DNA of 64,000 nt from Hevea brasiliensis (lineage: Eukaryota; Streptophyta; Magnoliopsida; Malpighiales; Euphorbiaceae): assembly GCF_030052815.1 (NCBI RefSeq), contig NC_079504.1, positions 55,927,502 to 55,991,501 of the forward strand, given 5' to 3'. Numbering within the stretch: the stretch's first letter is position 1; each line of letters begins with the position of its first letter. Below, one piece after another: positions 48,401 through 60,635 of the stretch. Under the pieces are notes generated by a model that was not told the DNA's origin, ran no database searches, and saw only the letters and a list, made by a program, of their open reading frames with translations. Position numbers and translations under genes: made by a program.

Positions 48401-49020
48401 TGGAGCACTAAGTAAGGGTTTAATGTTTATTTATTCTAAAGTTTCCATATTCCCACATTTAACTCCTATCTTTTGCTATTTAATTTATGTACCACCAATT
48501 TAATTTTTCATGGCATTTTCCAAGTGTAATATCATTTATTTTTAATGGAAATTTAGGTCAAAAGACAACTCGGGGTGTCAAATGACCACAATGCCCCTGT
48601 TTGGGTTGCATTCTCGATTTTTTGGTAACACCGAGTTTTGTCGTTTTCTCGATTTCTCATTTATCTTTGTACTAATTAATTAATTTTTCTTTGATATTTC
48701 TAATGATATTTATGCTTCAATAGATGTTTATTTAAGTCTTAAAAATATTTTTCAGGGTTCCCCGCGGTCCAGGGCTAGTCAACGGTCCATGCTGCAACTT
48801 CCCGGTACAGTCACCCATCGCTAGGGTTCTCGGCTCGTTTAACTTGGTTACATTTCATTGCTATTATTTTTCCTTTGTTTTTCTTGTATTTTCTTTTCTT
48901 GTATTTCATTAATTTATGTCCCCTCACTCATATCTAAGTGTAGTTCTAGGCATCTTAGCTGTCCGAACAACACTGGTCACAGGAACAGTAGAACTCACTA
49001 CCGAACATAGGGGTGTTACA
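45426..49020 (-). repeat. 5' LTR of gypsy C
   Basis: 3,595 bp, starting TGTCACGCCCTACCCC and ending GGGTGTTACA. It is paired with 10484-14075, with scattered base differences along the length, which makes C visibly older than A or B. Confidence 0.94.
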
Positions 49021-49025
49021 AGAAG

Positions 49026-49592
49026 AGAGAAAAGCACGCTGCCCCTTTTAAAAGTAATTTCAAAAACTTGGATATGATGTTGATGATGATGCTAAACACT
49101 CCAAAGGATGTAGAAGAGCTCCACAAGCTAAAGGAATAAGAAGAAATCACACCAGCAACTAGATCAAGCAGTTGATATCTTTGAATGCACAAAGAGAGAA
49201 TTTGGCCACTATGTATAGAAGAGAATTGAATTGCTCCAGATCTGTATTTTGGACCCTTTTTATAGAGAAAAATAGGTTAACTAAGACTCCAGATCTAATT
49301 TAGAAGTCCTAGCTGCATTCTAACTTAAAACTCTCTTAAGAATCCTAGTTAACGTGGGAAAACAAGTTAAAAATAACTCTCCTTGTGCAGATCTACTACT
49401 TGCATGAATTTGGAGACCCACAAACCTCTATTTTATTTATTTTGGGCCTTAAATAAAATAATTAAACCCATCAATTAAGGCCCTAAGTCCTGGTCCTACA
49501 TAACTAACCACAAAAAACCCAAACATACTTAACATGTGACCCTCAATGTAATCTAGCTCAATTACTCTCATTTTTCATATATCACCTCAAAA
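49026..49592. other. Interior of element X, middle segment; no gene recognised
   Basis: Non-coding DNA between gypsy C and hAT F. The last eight bases (49585-49592, CCTCAAAA) are the target duplicated by F. No ORF or repeat structure of note. Confidence 0.5.
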
Positions 49593-50660
49593 TAGGGGTG
49601 GCCACGATCTGGTTTTGAATTGGAATCGAACCGAAACCAGTTCGGTCAAAATCGGACCAAAACTGATCAAAACCGGAACCGACTTCGAACCAGACTGAAA
49701 CCGTCTTTCTGCGGTTTGGTTCAGGTTCATATTTTTTAAGAACCGTGAATCGGTGGTTCCGAGCTAGATTGAGCCGATGATTTCAAACCGGATTCAATCG
49801 GCGATTTAAATATAAAAAAATTCAATAAATATGTTATCTCACTCCTAATTCATTTATATATATCATTAATTCTCTACACAATTATTCTCTGCATTTTCTT
49901 CAATTCTTAATATTTTTTTAATTTTTCTCAAATTCTCTAAATAATTATTTTCTACACTAATTTTAATTTCCATTGCTCTCTCAATTTTCCTACTTTATTA
50001 TTTTATATACTTACTGAAATTTTTAATACTATCTCAATTACTTTGTTATTACTTTAAATCCAAAATAAAATTTTCAATACCCTCTATTTTAATTTTTTTT
50101 CTCTTTTATACTTTTTAATTATCAATTATTATATAATTTTTAAAAAAAGGCAAGTAATAGAACTAGAAATTTTTATTCCTCTAAATCCTAAAGGGATATT
50201 TAGGTAAAATTAAGTTCATACACTTTTTGCTAATTTCTTTAAAAAAAATTAATTTCATATCTAGTTTTTTAATCAGGTTAAAGTCTTTATTTATTAAATT
50301 TTTCTTAAAGATAAATTATTTTCTTTCTTTTTTTTCCTACTTTATTTTGATTAAAAGATTTCTAAGAAAAATTAAAATATTTTTACAAATATAACTTAAA
50401 TTTTGAATCAATAAAATTTTTCTCTAATTTTTTTTTGTCTAAGCTATCCTTAAACCATCCCTAAACCACTTTCAAACCGTCCTCCAAACTGTCTCGAACC
50501 GTTCTTTTTCGAACCGCCCTTCAAATCATTTTAAACCGGGGCTAAAATTGGAACCGGCGGTTTCAGGAACCGTCTTCCAAATCATCCCCTGGCAGTTTGG
50601 TTCAGGTTCATGATTTCATTGAGCCTAAACTGGCGGTTCAAGAACCGTAACCGGCGGTTT

Positions 50661-52766
50661 TGAAGGAACGGAAGCGTGAAAAAAAAAAGTTTATACCATT
50701 GAATTCAAAAATTTCATCTAGGGTCACATGCATCATACAAGATTTATTTTTATCTATTTGATTTCAATGATAAACACCATATTAAAACTCTTTTAATATG
50801 TTTTTGGATCTATATTTGTCATTTAAGATTTTAAAATTAATCAGATTAATTTTAGAACCCTAAATTAAATCAAGAACGATTACACTAACCTCTTGATACA
50901 CTGCAGCATATTTGCGCCTTTGAGATTCATCTTCAAGACACCAAATGTTGTCCCTCTAGCTTGTTCACACCAAGAACACCTATGGCAGCTCTTGAACAGC
51001 TCCTAAAGCTTTTTCTATTAATTAGAAATTCAAGTTCTGCCTTTTAAGAGACTAGAGATGTAAACAGGACACTAGAAACAATTTATAGTATTTTTAATTC
51101 AAGAGATTGATGGCTAATCTCTTTGAATTGATGAGAGATGAAGAGGAAGAGAGAGAGAGCTTCAAAATGGCATGACAAAGGAGTGTGGCAGCTGGTTGTA
51201 TTTTATTTTCTCATAACAACACTTATATAGCTAGGTTAACACATTAAAACCTTGCCACATGTCACCCTTTGATTAGCTCTAGGTTTAAGTGACCCAATCA
51301 CATTGTGCCAAGTGTCAAACCTATATTTAATCTTAATTTTAATCATCTTACATGATTAAAAGACATTTGGCAAGCTTATGTGTAATACCATGTGTCACTA
51401 TCTCATGGTGCCACTTGTCACACTGCGAAATGACCAAAATACCCTTGTGTCTTAATTTTGAGTTCTTAACCCAAAATAATTATTTCTCTTCTTATGATTA
51501 ATTTATATCAAATATAAATTAATTAATGAATCTCTATTAATTAATTTCTCATTAATTAAATTCATATTTAAACACTTTAAATATAAATTTAACTTATACT
51601 ATACATCCAATAATCTAGATTTGGTTTCAAGTCATGCTAGGGACTTTGCAATCTAATTGCAAACCAAACCTATTTAATTAATAAATTAAACTCTTTAGTT
51701 AATTAATTAAATCATATTTAAATAGGTGATAACTTGTGTATATGTGTGACTTACTAGGCTCATCACTAATTGGCAATGAGACATGATATTAACTCTTAAT
51801 ATCATCAGAACTCTTTCTTGCCATAAATGATTTCTCTAAATTATTTTATGCACCTCATAGACCATGGTTAACACCTAGCATAGCATACCATGGACACCCA
51901 ATTAGTAATAAGGTTTACCTTAAATGAACCTATAATCATATGTTACCATGCACTAGAATCTCTCTATTACAAAATCCCAACTCATGCTAGAGTCATGGTT
52001 TATGTCAAACTCCATTTGCTATGAATATTATGTTCTCTTTTAATTCCAGTTCTTGATTAAAAAGATTTTCTCATCAGAAACTCTTTTCTGATTAAATCTA
52101 TCTGTCCTGGCTAGGAACTTGAAACATCAAGAACAATTAAATTAACATAGGATTTTATCTCTATTTACTTAGAGGAACAGATTCCATCTTGATCAACACC
52201 TACCTCCATATATAACTAGTAGGAGGCAACACATGCCCATATACCCATACACAGTACAAGTATGAAAGCAGTATCAAACTCAAACTACCTATATACAAGA
52301 TAACTATGCTATCTCAGGTCTAAAGATTATATGCACTGATATGATTTATGACAAAACATTGACAAGAGTAAACTCCATGTGCTTGTCTTAAGTGTCACTG
52401 GTTCGGCTAACTTATCATTTATAAGTACCTATCATGTTTGTCATATGGCATGAGACTCACCATTCCATTTTATTTATATCTCATATAAATAACTTGGGAA
52501 CAAACATGAATACAATCTTTCTGGATAAGTTATGTCCTTATTATAAAATATCCTCGATTGTGAACCTATTTATGATACTTTGTGCTAGAAATAATGTCAC
52601 TCATATTCTTAACAACTTAAGAATAATATTTCTAACAAAATATCAATAGACCTTTTCTATTACACATAAATATATTATGTAAACGGAAAAGTGGAAAAGC
52701 CTTTTATTAATAAAAATATGTACAAGATGCATACTAAATGATATGCTCTAAGGCATACTACTAACA
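50661..52766 (-). repeat. 3' LTR of copia E
   Basis: Delimited by TGAAGGAAC at 50661 and CTACTAACA at 52766, next to the polypurine tract AGTGGGAGAT (minus strand, about 52767-52780). It carries a TATATAAG at 51222-51229 (minus), a candidate TATA box. The 5' LTR has AATATAAG at the same place (59079-59086). Confidence 0.94.
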
Positions 52767-52780
52767 ATCTCCCACTAGCA

Positions 52781-54355
52781 CTAGAGCCATTCATTATAAT
52801 ATCTTAGACCTATCTTCTCAAGATGTCGGTCTAGCTGAGTCTGTGACATAGGCTTAGTGAATGAATCAGGTGAATTTTCAGCTGATGCTATTTTCTGCAT
52901 GGCTACATTGCCTCGCCCAACTATTTCTCTGATAATGTGGTAGCGCCTTTCTATGTGTTTGGATTTGTGGTGAGTCCTTGGTTCCTTAGCCTGTATGACT
53001 GCTCCATTATTGTCACAGTGTAGTGGAACTGCTGACTCAATGGAAGGAACTACTGCAAGTTCTGTCATGAACTTCTTTATCCAAATAGCTTCCTTTGTAG
53101 CATCTGATGCAGCAATATATTCAGCCTCTATAGTGGAATATGCAGTTGTGCTATGTTTGGAACTCTTCCAACTGACTGCACCTCCATTACAAATGAACAC
53201 ATATCCAGATGTAGACTTTCTATCATCGATATCTGATTGGAAATCAGAATCAGTATAACCATCCAATTGCAAGTCTCCACCTCCATAGATCAAGAATAAA
53301 TCCTTAGTTCTTCTCAAGTACTTAAGGATATTCTTGACAGCTATCCAGTGTTCCAAACCTGGTTTGGATTGATACCTGCTAGTCAAACTAACAGCATATG
53401 CGATATCCGGCCTAGTACACAACATTGCATACATTAAACTTCCAATAACCAAAGCATATGGAATCCTGGCTATTTTATCTCTTTCTTCAGGTGTCTTTGG
53501 AGACATCTCTTTAGAAAGATGGATACCATGTCTCACTAGTAACAATCCTCTCTTGGAATCAAGCATGTTAAACCTCTTTAACACCTTTTCCAAGTATAGA
53601 CTTTGGGATAAACCAATTATTCTTTTCGCTCTATCTCTATAGATGCGAATCCCAAGAATATAGGTTACCTCTCCTAAGTCTATCATGGGGAATGTATTTG
53701 ACGACCACATATTTACAATTGTCAACATACCTGTGTCATTACCCATCAACAGTATGTCATCCACATATAAGACAAGGAAAGTAATAGCACTGTCACTAAC
53801 CTTCTTATATACACATGGCTCATCCTCATTTTTGATAAAACCAAAGGATTTAATGGCTTCATCAAAACGGATGTTCCAACTCCTCGAAGCTTGTTTCAAC
53901 CCATAAATGGATTGCTTTAGCTTGCACACCTTAGAACCATCTTGGGATTCAAAACCCCTAGGTTGTTCCATGAAAATGTTTTCTTCAATATATCCATTGA
54001 GAAAAGCTGTTTTGACATCCATTTGCCAAATCTCATAATCATAGTATGCAGCTATTGCTAATAGAATCCTAATTGATTTAAGCATGGCAACAGGCGAGAA
54101 AGTCTCCTCATAGTCGATTCCTTGCCTTTGGCGAAACCCTTTCGCTACTAGCCTTGCCTTATAGGTCTCTACTTTTCCATCAGAATCAATTTTCTTCTTG
54201 AAAACCCATTTATTCCCTATAGGTACAATACCTTCAGGTGGGTCAATCAAGTTTGATTTCATAGCATCAATCCATTTTGAAGAGTCTATATCTAATATAG
54301 CTTCTTCATAGGTAAGTGGATCATCTCCATGATCTAATTCTTTATGAGTAGACAA
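52781..54355 (-). CDS. Copia E reverse transcriptase-RNase H, 524 codons open
   Basis: The longest open frame in the window. RT motifs run in order: NKWVFKKKIDSDGKVETYKA, KARLVAKGFRQRQGIDYEET, FSPVAMLKSIRILLAIAAYY, WQMDVKTAFLNGYIEENIFM, KQSIYGLKQASRSW, and the catalytic box LYVDDILLMGN. Then come LGIRIYRD and the copia RNase H with GYTDSDFQSDIDDRKSTSGY, TIEAEYIAASDATKEAIW and LHCDNNGAVIQAKEP, followed by HKSKHIERRYHIIRE. All catalytic acidic residues appear present. The frame shares its phase with integrase upstream but is separated from it by a stop near 54356 and another at 54596, so it was once part of one polyprotein. Confidence 0.93.
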   Translation of the reverse strand: MSTHKELDHGDDPLTYEEAILDIDSSKWIDAMKSNLIDPPEGIVPIGNKWVFKKKIDSDGKVETYKARLVAKGFRQRQGIDYEETFSPVAMLKSIRILLAIAAYYDYEIWQMDVKTAFLNGYIEENIFMEQPRGFESQDGSKVCKLKQSIYGLKQASRSWNIRFDEAIKSFGFIKNEDEPCVYKKVSDSAITFLVLYVDDILLMGNDTGMLTIVNMWSSNTFPMIDLGEVTYILGIRIYRDRAKRIIGLSQSLYLEKVLKRFNMLDSKRGLLLVRHGIHLSKEMSPKTPEERDKIARIPYALVIGSLMYAMLCTRPDIAYAVSLTSRYQSKPGLEHWIAVKNILKYLRRTKDLFLIYGGGDLQLDGYTDSDFQSDIDDRKSTSGYVFICNGGAVSWKSSKHSTTAYSTIEAEYIAASDATKEAIWIKKFMTELAVVPSIESAVPLHCDNNGAVIQAKEPRTHHKSKHIERRYHIIREIVGRGNVAMQKIASAENSPDSFTKPMSQTQLDRHLEKIGLRYYNEWL

Positions 54356-55504
54356 CTCTTATTCTTCTTCATGAAGGAAACCATATCTCACTGGTGGGTG
54401 AGATACCCTGGTTGTTCTATGAGGAACAGCTGTAGATGTTTCATTAATGGGTGTAGGTTGACTAGATGGATCTATATCCATCTGATCTGTTGGTTGGTCA
54501 GAATTCTCCAATTCCAACTCAATTTGCCTTCCTTTGCCACCTTCTTGAACAAACTGTTGTTCAAGAAATGTGGCATCTCTACTTATGACAACCTTTTATG
54601 AAGTAGGCAAATAAAAATAATATCCAAAACTATCTTTTGGATATCCAACAAATCGACCTTTTTCTGATCTGGTTTCCAATTTATCAGTGTTCAGTTTTTT
54701 GACATAAGCTGTACAACCCCAAATCTTAACATGCTTAAGACTTGGCTTTCTTCCATGCCATATCTCATAAGGTGTGGAAGAAACTGATTTTGATGGAATC
54801 CTATTCAGAATATACAAAGCTGATTCTAATGCAAATCCCCAAAAGGAGATTGGCATATCAGTATAGCTCATCATACTGCGTACCATATCCAATAAAGTAT
54901 GATTTCTCCTTTCAGATACACCATTTAGTTGTGGCGTTCCTGGAGGAGTCAGCTGGGAAATAATGCTGTGCTCTCTCAAGTATTCATCAAATTTAATACT
55001 CAAATATTCACCTCCACGATCTGATCGAAGAGCTTTAATACTCTTTCCTGTTTGATTTTCTACTTCAGATTTAAATTCTTTGAACTTTTCAAAGAATTCA
55101 TGTTTGTATTTCATCAAATACAAATACCCAAACCTTGATTTATCATCAGTAAAGGTAATAAAATAATGAAAGCCCCCTCTAGCCATTTCTTTAAATGGAC
55201 CACATACATCACTATGTATTAGCTCCAAAATATTTTCAGCTCTTAGCCCTTGTCCAACAAAGGGTGATCTAGTCATTTTGCCCTGAAGGGAAGAATCACA
55301 AGTTGCAGTAGGCTCAGAGCCCAATGAGAATAGAATTCCCATTTTCTCCAGTTTTGCAATCCTATCTTCTACAATATGACATAACCTTAAGTGCCAAATA
55401 TATTTTGAACTTGAGTTGATTTTCACTATGGCATTGCATTCATTTAGATCACTTGCATTCATTTTTGTGTTTGTCATTATTATCCAAATAATAAAGACCA
55501 TCAT
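54356..55504 (-). pseudogene. Copia E integrase
   Basis: WHLRLCHI gives the His pair of the zinc-binding region, followed by CDSSLQGKMTRSPF, where family members usually have a second Cys in place of the Ser after the Asp-Ser. The catalytic triad is complete: Asp in LIHSDVCGP, Asp in RSDRGGEYL and Glu in NGVSERRNHTLLD. KIWGCTAYVK and KGRFVGYPKDSFGYYFYLP close the domain. An in-frame TAA follows at 54598-54596 and another stop near 54356, with readable linker between them (KVVISRDATFLEQQFV). Stops and the altered zinc site predict it is defective. Confidence 0.9.
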
Positions 55505-55565
55505 TCATATAACCCGAACCAACATATTTATTTCCAAAATAAATATTACAAACGTCATCTGTGAA

Positions 55566-56738
55566 CTAAAATTCATAGCCATTTCTAGTCAAACTAGATA
55601 TAGAAATGATGTTCTTAAAAGCATCAGGTACATATAAAATTTTATCCAAACACAAAACATGTCCAAACATGTAAAAAGATTTAGATCCTATGGCTAAAGC
55701 TTCAACAGTTGAGCTATTGCCAATCCGAACTCTAACATCTTGAGAACGCAAGCTACTACTATTTGCTAGTTCCTGCATATCATTAGAAATATGAGAACTG
55801 GCACCAGTATCTAAAACCCAAGCTGTAGATGAACTATGAGTATCATCAGAATCTAAATAATAAGATATGGACATACCTTCCAAAGGTCTATCCTTCTTGT
55901 CCTTCAGAGAAGCAAGATACTCTGGGCAGTTCCTTTTCCAGTGCCCATCCTTCTGGTAGTGGAAACACTTTCCTTTACCTCCATCAGCTTTAGTCTTCTC
56001 TTTCTGTTTAGCTATTTTCTTAGAAGGACCAGGAATCTGAGGTTTCTTTTTCTTATTGCCCTTCTTCTTGTTGGACTTTCCAGCAGAAGAAGATGCAATC
56101 AAAGCTACCTCTTTTTCTTTATTGCCCGACATATTCTTTTGGGCAATAACCAGCATGTTGAGTAAACCAGCTAAGGTGCATTCCTGTTGAGTCATATGAA
56201 AATTTGTCACAAAATTCCCAAAAGACTCAAGAAGGGACTGAAGGATCAAATCCGTCTGTAGTTGGAAATCCATGTTGAAGTCAAGATATTCCAATTATTC
56301 AATCAGTCAAATCATCTTGTGGACATGATCCCCAACATTCTGTCCCTCAGACATCCTTATACGGAATAGCTGTCTAGATATCTCATACCTAGCATTCCTG
56401 CTGTGCTCACCATACAACTCTTGTAGGTGAAGGAGTATCTCACTCGCACTCAACATGTTCTCATGCTGCTTCTGTAACTCATTGCTCATGGAAACAAGCA
56501 TGTAACACTTAGCTCTCATATCATGCTCCTTCCACTTGTCCAAAGTTTCATGTTCCTCTTGTGTGGCCTCTGGAGGTAAGGGACCAGGAACATTTAAATC
56601 TAGAACATATCCTATATGTTCAAGGTTCAGGACAAGTTTCAAATTTCTTAGCCAATCAGACATATTAGGTCCTGTCAACCTATTGCGATCAAGTATGCTT
56701 GCAAGGATATTGGATGGTGGTGGTTGTTCTGTGCTCAT
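55566..56738 (-). pseudogene. Copia E Gag-protease
   Basis: ATG at 56738. The Gag reads LTGPNMSDWLRNLKLVLNLE, LDKWKEHDMRAKCYMLVSMS and LFRIRMSEGQNVGDHVHKM, then two in-frame stops (56306-56295), then continues in the same frame with LTRNGYEF at its end. The zinc knuckle reads CFHYQKDGHWKRNC, in which the second Cys of CCHC is Tyr. The protease motif AWVLDTGASSHI is intact. A TAG ends the frame at about 55563, and a frameshift near 55450-55470 separates it from integrase. The Lys-rich linker (SNKKKGNKKKKPQ) is typical of nucleocapsid regions. Confidence 0.9.
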
Positions 56739-58500
56739 AATTATCAGAAAATTAATTGCAAAAAATAACCAGATTAATTAGTAAATGTATCAAGTAATTA
56801 ACCAAATTTATTATGGTCTTTTAATCAAATTAGTCCTCTCACTAACTTAACGAATCCTACACTTCCAAAGTAAAAAATAAAAATCCTAGTTGGATGGATT
56901 TCTAGTGGGTGATTGAATTCTTATAATTCTATTGATCATCCTCAGGTACATCCATTATTGGAATTACAATAAACTATAAGTGAGCAACTCCTTGCCCATC
57001 ACATCTCATGTGAGGTTCAATCCTTTACCTAGCCCCTAATGCTCAAAATCTCAGGTACATCCATTATTGACTTATCTTGCATTAGTTAAGTTGATCCCAT
57101 TGAGCCAGTAATTATGCAAATAATTTTAATGTCCTCAGTACATCAATATTGGCCACCAAACCATTTACATATTTACAACATCTCATGCTTAACAATTATT
57201 CTTAAGAAAATCTCTTAAATTAATTGCATCTTATGCAACTATTTAAAATTTCTTAAAATAATTACCCCAATGGAGGGCCCATGTTATAATTACTTTAATT
57301 ATAGCATATCCAACTTAATCATTTGTTTGGAAGATTTTATGGTCATCCTAATTACTATTAAGGTCTCACTTTGCACATTATCCATTTAGCATGCATATAT
57401 CATATACTGCATACATTCACATACATCTCATGCATTCATGGACAATAAATTAATATGGTATGATCATGGACTTTCTAAGGGATTTAATTCTGAGCCACCA
57501 AGAATTGAATCAGGGCATTCCTAGGTGCATTTCATTCATTCATTTTACAAGAGTTGCTGAAGGAGTACATAATCAACACTTGATCTTGAATTCCTCTCAC
57601 TGGTCCCACCAATGCTCTTGACCTCCTTGAACTTCTTGCAATCCATTATTACATAGTAATCCTTGTCATACTAAGGTGAATTTACAAGAACTTAAATAAA
57701 TGAAATTACAAAAAAAATTATTACAAACTTAATAATACATGCCCAAAATAAATTAAAATAAATTAATTAATTTACAATCCCAAAGAAACATAAAAGAAAT
57801 AAATCTAATCACATTGGTCTTTTATATTCCATGATCATCCATCATGCATATCACTATTTAGCAATTAAATAAAACATACATACTTAAATTAAATTGAATA
57901 TCTCATATTCAACTTAAAAAGCCAGATTTGAATATGATTCAAATAAATTTAAAAATTCAAATTTGAATCTCATTCAAATAAATTTAAAAATTCAGATTTG
58001 AATCACATTCAAACAACCTTAAAAATTCAGATTTGAATCACATTCAAACATTTCTTAAAAAATCAGATTTGAATCACATTCAAATATTTTTTAAAAAATC
58101 AGATCTGAATATTATTCAATCAACTTTAAAAATTCAGATTTGAATATGATTCGAATAGCTTTAAAAATTTAGATTTGAATCACATTCAAACAGCTTTTAA
58201 AATTCAGATTTGAATCACATTCAAATAATTTTTAAAATTCTGATTTGAATCATAATTTAATTGTGATTAAAATTCTAATTAAACAATTTAATTAGACATA
58301 GGATGAGCTTTTAGATCATACAACAATTGTAAATTAAAAAGCAAACCTTGCGCCACCTTGAAGAACCTTTGTTGCCGCCACCAATGGTGGCTTCACCATG
58401 TGTGCTGCCATACAACCATTGCAACCAGCAATGGATCAATCATCTCATGATCATATCACACAATTAAATCATATAATCAACAATCTAAATGGCAAATATA
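56739..58500 (-). other. Copia E leader with tandem repeat
   Basis: A 1.8-kb untranslated leader between the primer-binding site and gag. It contains the repeat array at 57918-58255 and otherwise AT-rich sequence without a frame. It would form the 5' part of the genomic RNA. Confidence 0.8.
57918..58255. repeat. Tandem array of about ten 35-bp palindromic units in copia E leader
   Basis: Each unit is an A-run, then TCAGATTTGAATCACATTCAAA and a short variable tail. The core ATTTGAAT-CAC-ATTCAAAT is a near-perfect inverted repeat with a 3-base loop. About ten units, drifting from left to right, with several having changed one arm. Lies within the leader between the primer-binding site and gag. 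Confidence 0.9.
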
Positions 58501-58515
58501 GTGGCTCTTATACCA
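58501..58515 (-). other. Primer-binding site of copia E
   Basis: TGGTATAAGAGCCAC on the minus strand, two bases from the 5' LTR. It differs at one base from the initiator Met-tRNA complement TGGTATCAGAGCC typical of copia elements. Confidence 0.88.
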
Positions 58516-58517
58516 AT

Positions 58518-60602
58518 TGAAGGAACAGAAGTGTGAAAAAAATAAGTTTATACCATTGAATTCAAAAATTTCACATAGGGTCACATGCATCATGCAAGAT
58601 TTATTTTTATCTATTTGATTTCAATGATAAACAACATATTAAAACTCTTTTAATATGTTTTTGGATCTGTATTTGCCATTTAAGATTTTAAAATTAATCA
58701 GATTAATTTTAGAACCCTAGATTAAATCAAGAACAATTACACTAACCTCTTGATGCACTGCAGCGTATTTACGCCTTTGAGATTCGTCTTTAGGACACCA
58801 AATGTTGTCCCTCTAGCTTATCCACACCAAGAACACCTATGGCAGCCCTTGAACAGCTTCTAATGCTTTTTCTATTAATTAGAAATTCAAGTTCTGCCTT
58901 TTAAGAGATTAGAGATGTAAACAGGACACTAGAAACAATTTCTAGTATTTTTAATTCAAGAGATTGATGGCTAATCTCTTTGAATTGATGAGAGATGAAG
59001 AGGAAGAGAGGGAGAGCTTCAAAATGGTGTGACAAAGGAGTGTGGCTGCTGGTTGTATTTTATTTTCTCATAACAACACTTATATTGCTAGGTTAACACA
59101 TTAAACCCTTGCCACAAGTCACCCTTTGATTAGCTCTAGGTTTTAAGTGACCCAATCACATTGTGCCAAGTGTCAAACCTATATTTAATCTTAATTTTAA
59201 TCATCTTACATGATTAAAAGACATTTGGCAAGCTTATGTATAATGCCATGTGTCACCATCTTACGGTGTCACATGTCACACTGCAAAATGACCAAAATGC
59301 CCCTATGTCTTAATTTTGAGTTCTTAACCCAAAATAATTATTTCTCTTCTTCTAATTAATTTATATCAAATATAAATTAATTAATTAATCTCTATTAATT
59401 AATTTCTTATTAATTAAATTTATATTTAAACACTTTAAATATAAATTTAACTTATACTATACATCCAATAATCTAGATTTGGTTTCAAGTCATGCAAGGG
59501 ACTTTGCAATCTAATTGCAAATCAACCTATTTAATTAATAAATTAAACTCTTTAATTAATTAATTAATTAAATCATATTTAAATAGGTGATAACTTGTGT
59601 ATGTGTGTGACTTACTAGCTCATCACTAATTGGCAATGAGACATGATATCAACTCTTAATATCATCAGAACTCTTTCTTACCATAAATGATTTCTCTAAA
59701 TCATTTTATGCACCTCATAGACCATAGTTAACACCTAGCATAGCATGCCATGGACACCCAATTAGTAATAAGGTTTACCTTAAATGAACTTATAATCATA
59801 TGTTACCATACACTAGAATCTCTCTGTTACAAAATCCCAACTCAAGCTGGAGTCATGGTTTATGTCAAACTCTATTTGCTATGAATATTATGTTCTCTTT
59901 TAATTCCAGTTCTTGATTAAAAATATTTTCTCATTAGAAACTCTTTTCTAATTAAATCCATCTGTCCTAGCCAGGAACTTGAAACATTAAGAACAATTAA
60001 ATGAATAGAGGAACAGATTCCATCTTGATCAACACCTACCTCCATATATATCTAGTAGGAGCCAACACATGCCCATATACCCATACACAGTACAAGTATG
60101 AAAGCTGTATGAAACTCAAACTACCTATATACAAGATAACTGTGCTATCTCAGGTCTAAAGATTTTATGCACTGATATGATTTATGACAAAACATTGACA
60201 AGAGTAAACTCTATGTGCTTGTCATAAGTGTCACTGGTTCGGCCTACTTATCATTTATAAGTACCTATCATGTTTGTCATATGGCATGAGACTCACCATT
60301 CCATCTTATTTATATCTCATATAAATAACTTGGGAACAAACATGAATACAATCTTTCTGGATAAGTCATGTCCTTATTATGAAGTATCCTCGATTGTGAA
60401 CCTATTTATGATACTTTGTGCTAGAAATAATGTCACTCATATTCTTAACAACTCAAGAATAATATTTCTAACAAAATATCAATGGACCTTTTCTATTACA
60501 CATAAATATATTATGTAAACGAAAAAGTGAAAAAGCCTTTTATTAATAAAAATATGTACAAGATACATATTAAATGATATGCTCTAGGGCATACTACTAA
60601 CA
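58518..60602 (-). repeat. 5' LTR of copia E
   Basis: 2,085 bp, TGAAGGAAC to CTACTAACA on the plus strand. It is followed by the last 25 bases of hAT F. Partner of 50661-52766. Confidence 0.94.
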
Positions 60603-60635
60603 GGTTCCTGAACCGTGGCCACCCCTACCTCAAAA

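Larger units (their letters stand above)
10484..49020 (-). mobile_element. Ty3/gypsy element C (chromovirus, Tekay/Del-like), split by D and A
   Basis: A complete element on the minus strand with 3.6-kb LTRs at 10484-14075 (3') and 45426-49020 (5'), and a perfect AGAAG duplication (10479-10483 and 49021-49025). The primer-binding site is at 45405-45417 and the polypurine tract at 14076-14090. The gene order from 5' to 3' is gag, protease, RT, RNase H, integrase, chromodomain. Its own internal length is about 4.87 kb once D and A are removed. It is the oldest of the gypsy copies here: A and D lie inside it and its LTRs carry scattered substitutions. Confidence 0.95.
50661..60602 (-). mobile_element. 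Copia element E (Tork/Angela-like), inserted in hAT F
   Basis: 9,942 bp on the minus strand with LTRs at 50661-52766 (3', 2,106 bp) and 58518-60602 (5', 2,085 bp). The LTR starts TGTTAGTAGTATGCCC on the minus strand. The flanks GGTTT and GGTTC differ by one base. The gene order gag, protease, integrase, RT, RNase H is diagnostic of Ty1/copia. The Tork/Angela placement rests on LTR length and Gag style and is tentative. The two LTRs differ at scattered positions and by an approximately 20-bp gap near 52145/60000. Confidence 0.95.
49593..60627. mobile_element. Element F: non-autonomous hAT-type transposon, about 1.09 kb, split by copia E
   Basis: Perfect 14-bp terminal inverted repeats (TAGGGGTGGCCACG at 49593-49606 and its complement at 60614-60627) and a perfect 8-bp duplication CCTCAAAA (49585-49592 and 60628-60635), the hAT signature. 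The element's own DNA is 49593-50660 plus 60603-60627. The subterminal regions are rich in GAACCG/CGGTTC motifs in both orientations and the middle is AT-rich. No transposase. Confidence 0.9.

Noticed and set aside
52995..53258. Plus-strand open frames opposite copia and gypsy pol (also 14257-14475, 16219-16554 and others)
   Set aside because: Antisense shadows of RT, RNase H or integrase with no domain of their own.
57918..58255. Regular short repeats considered as a CRISPR array
   Set aside because: Plant retroelement leader. The units are contiguous and drifting, there are no unique spacers of constant length and no cas genes.
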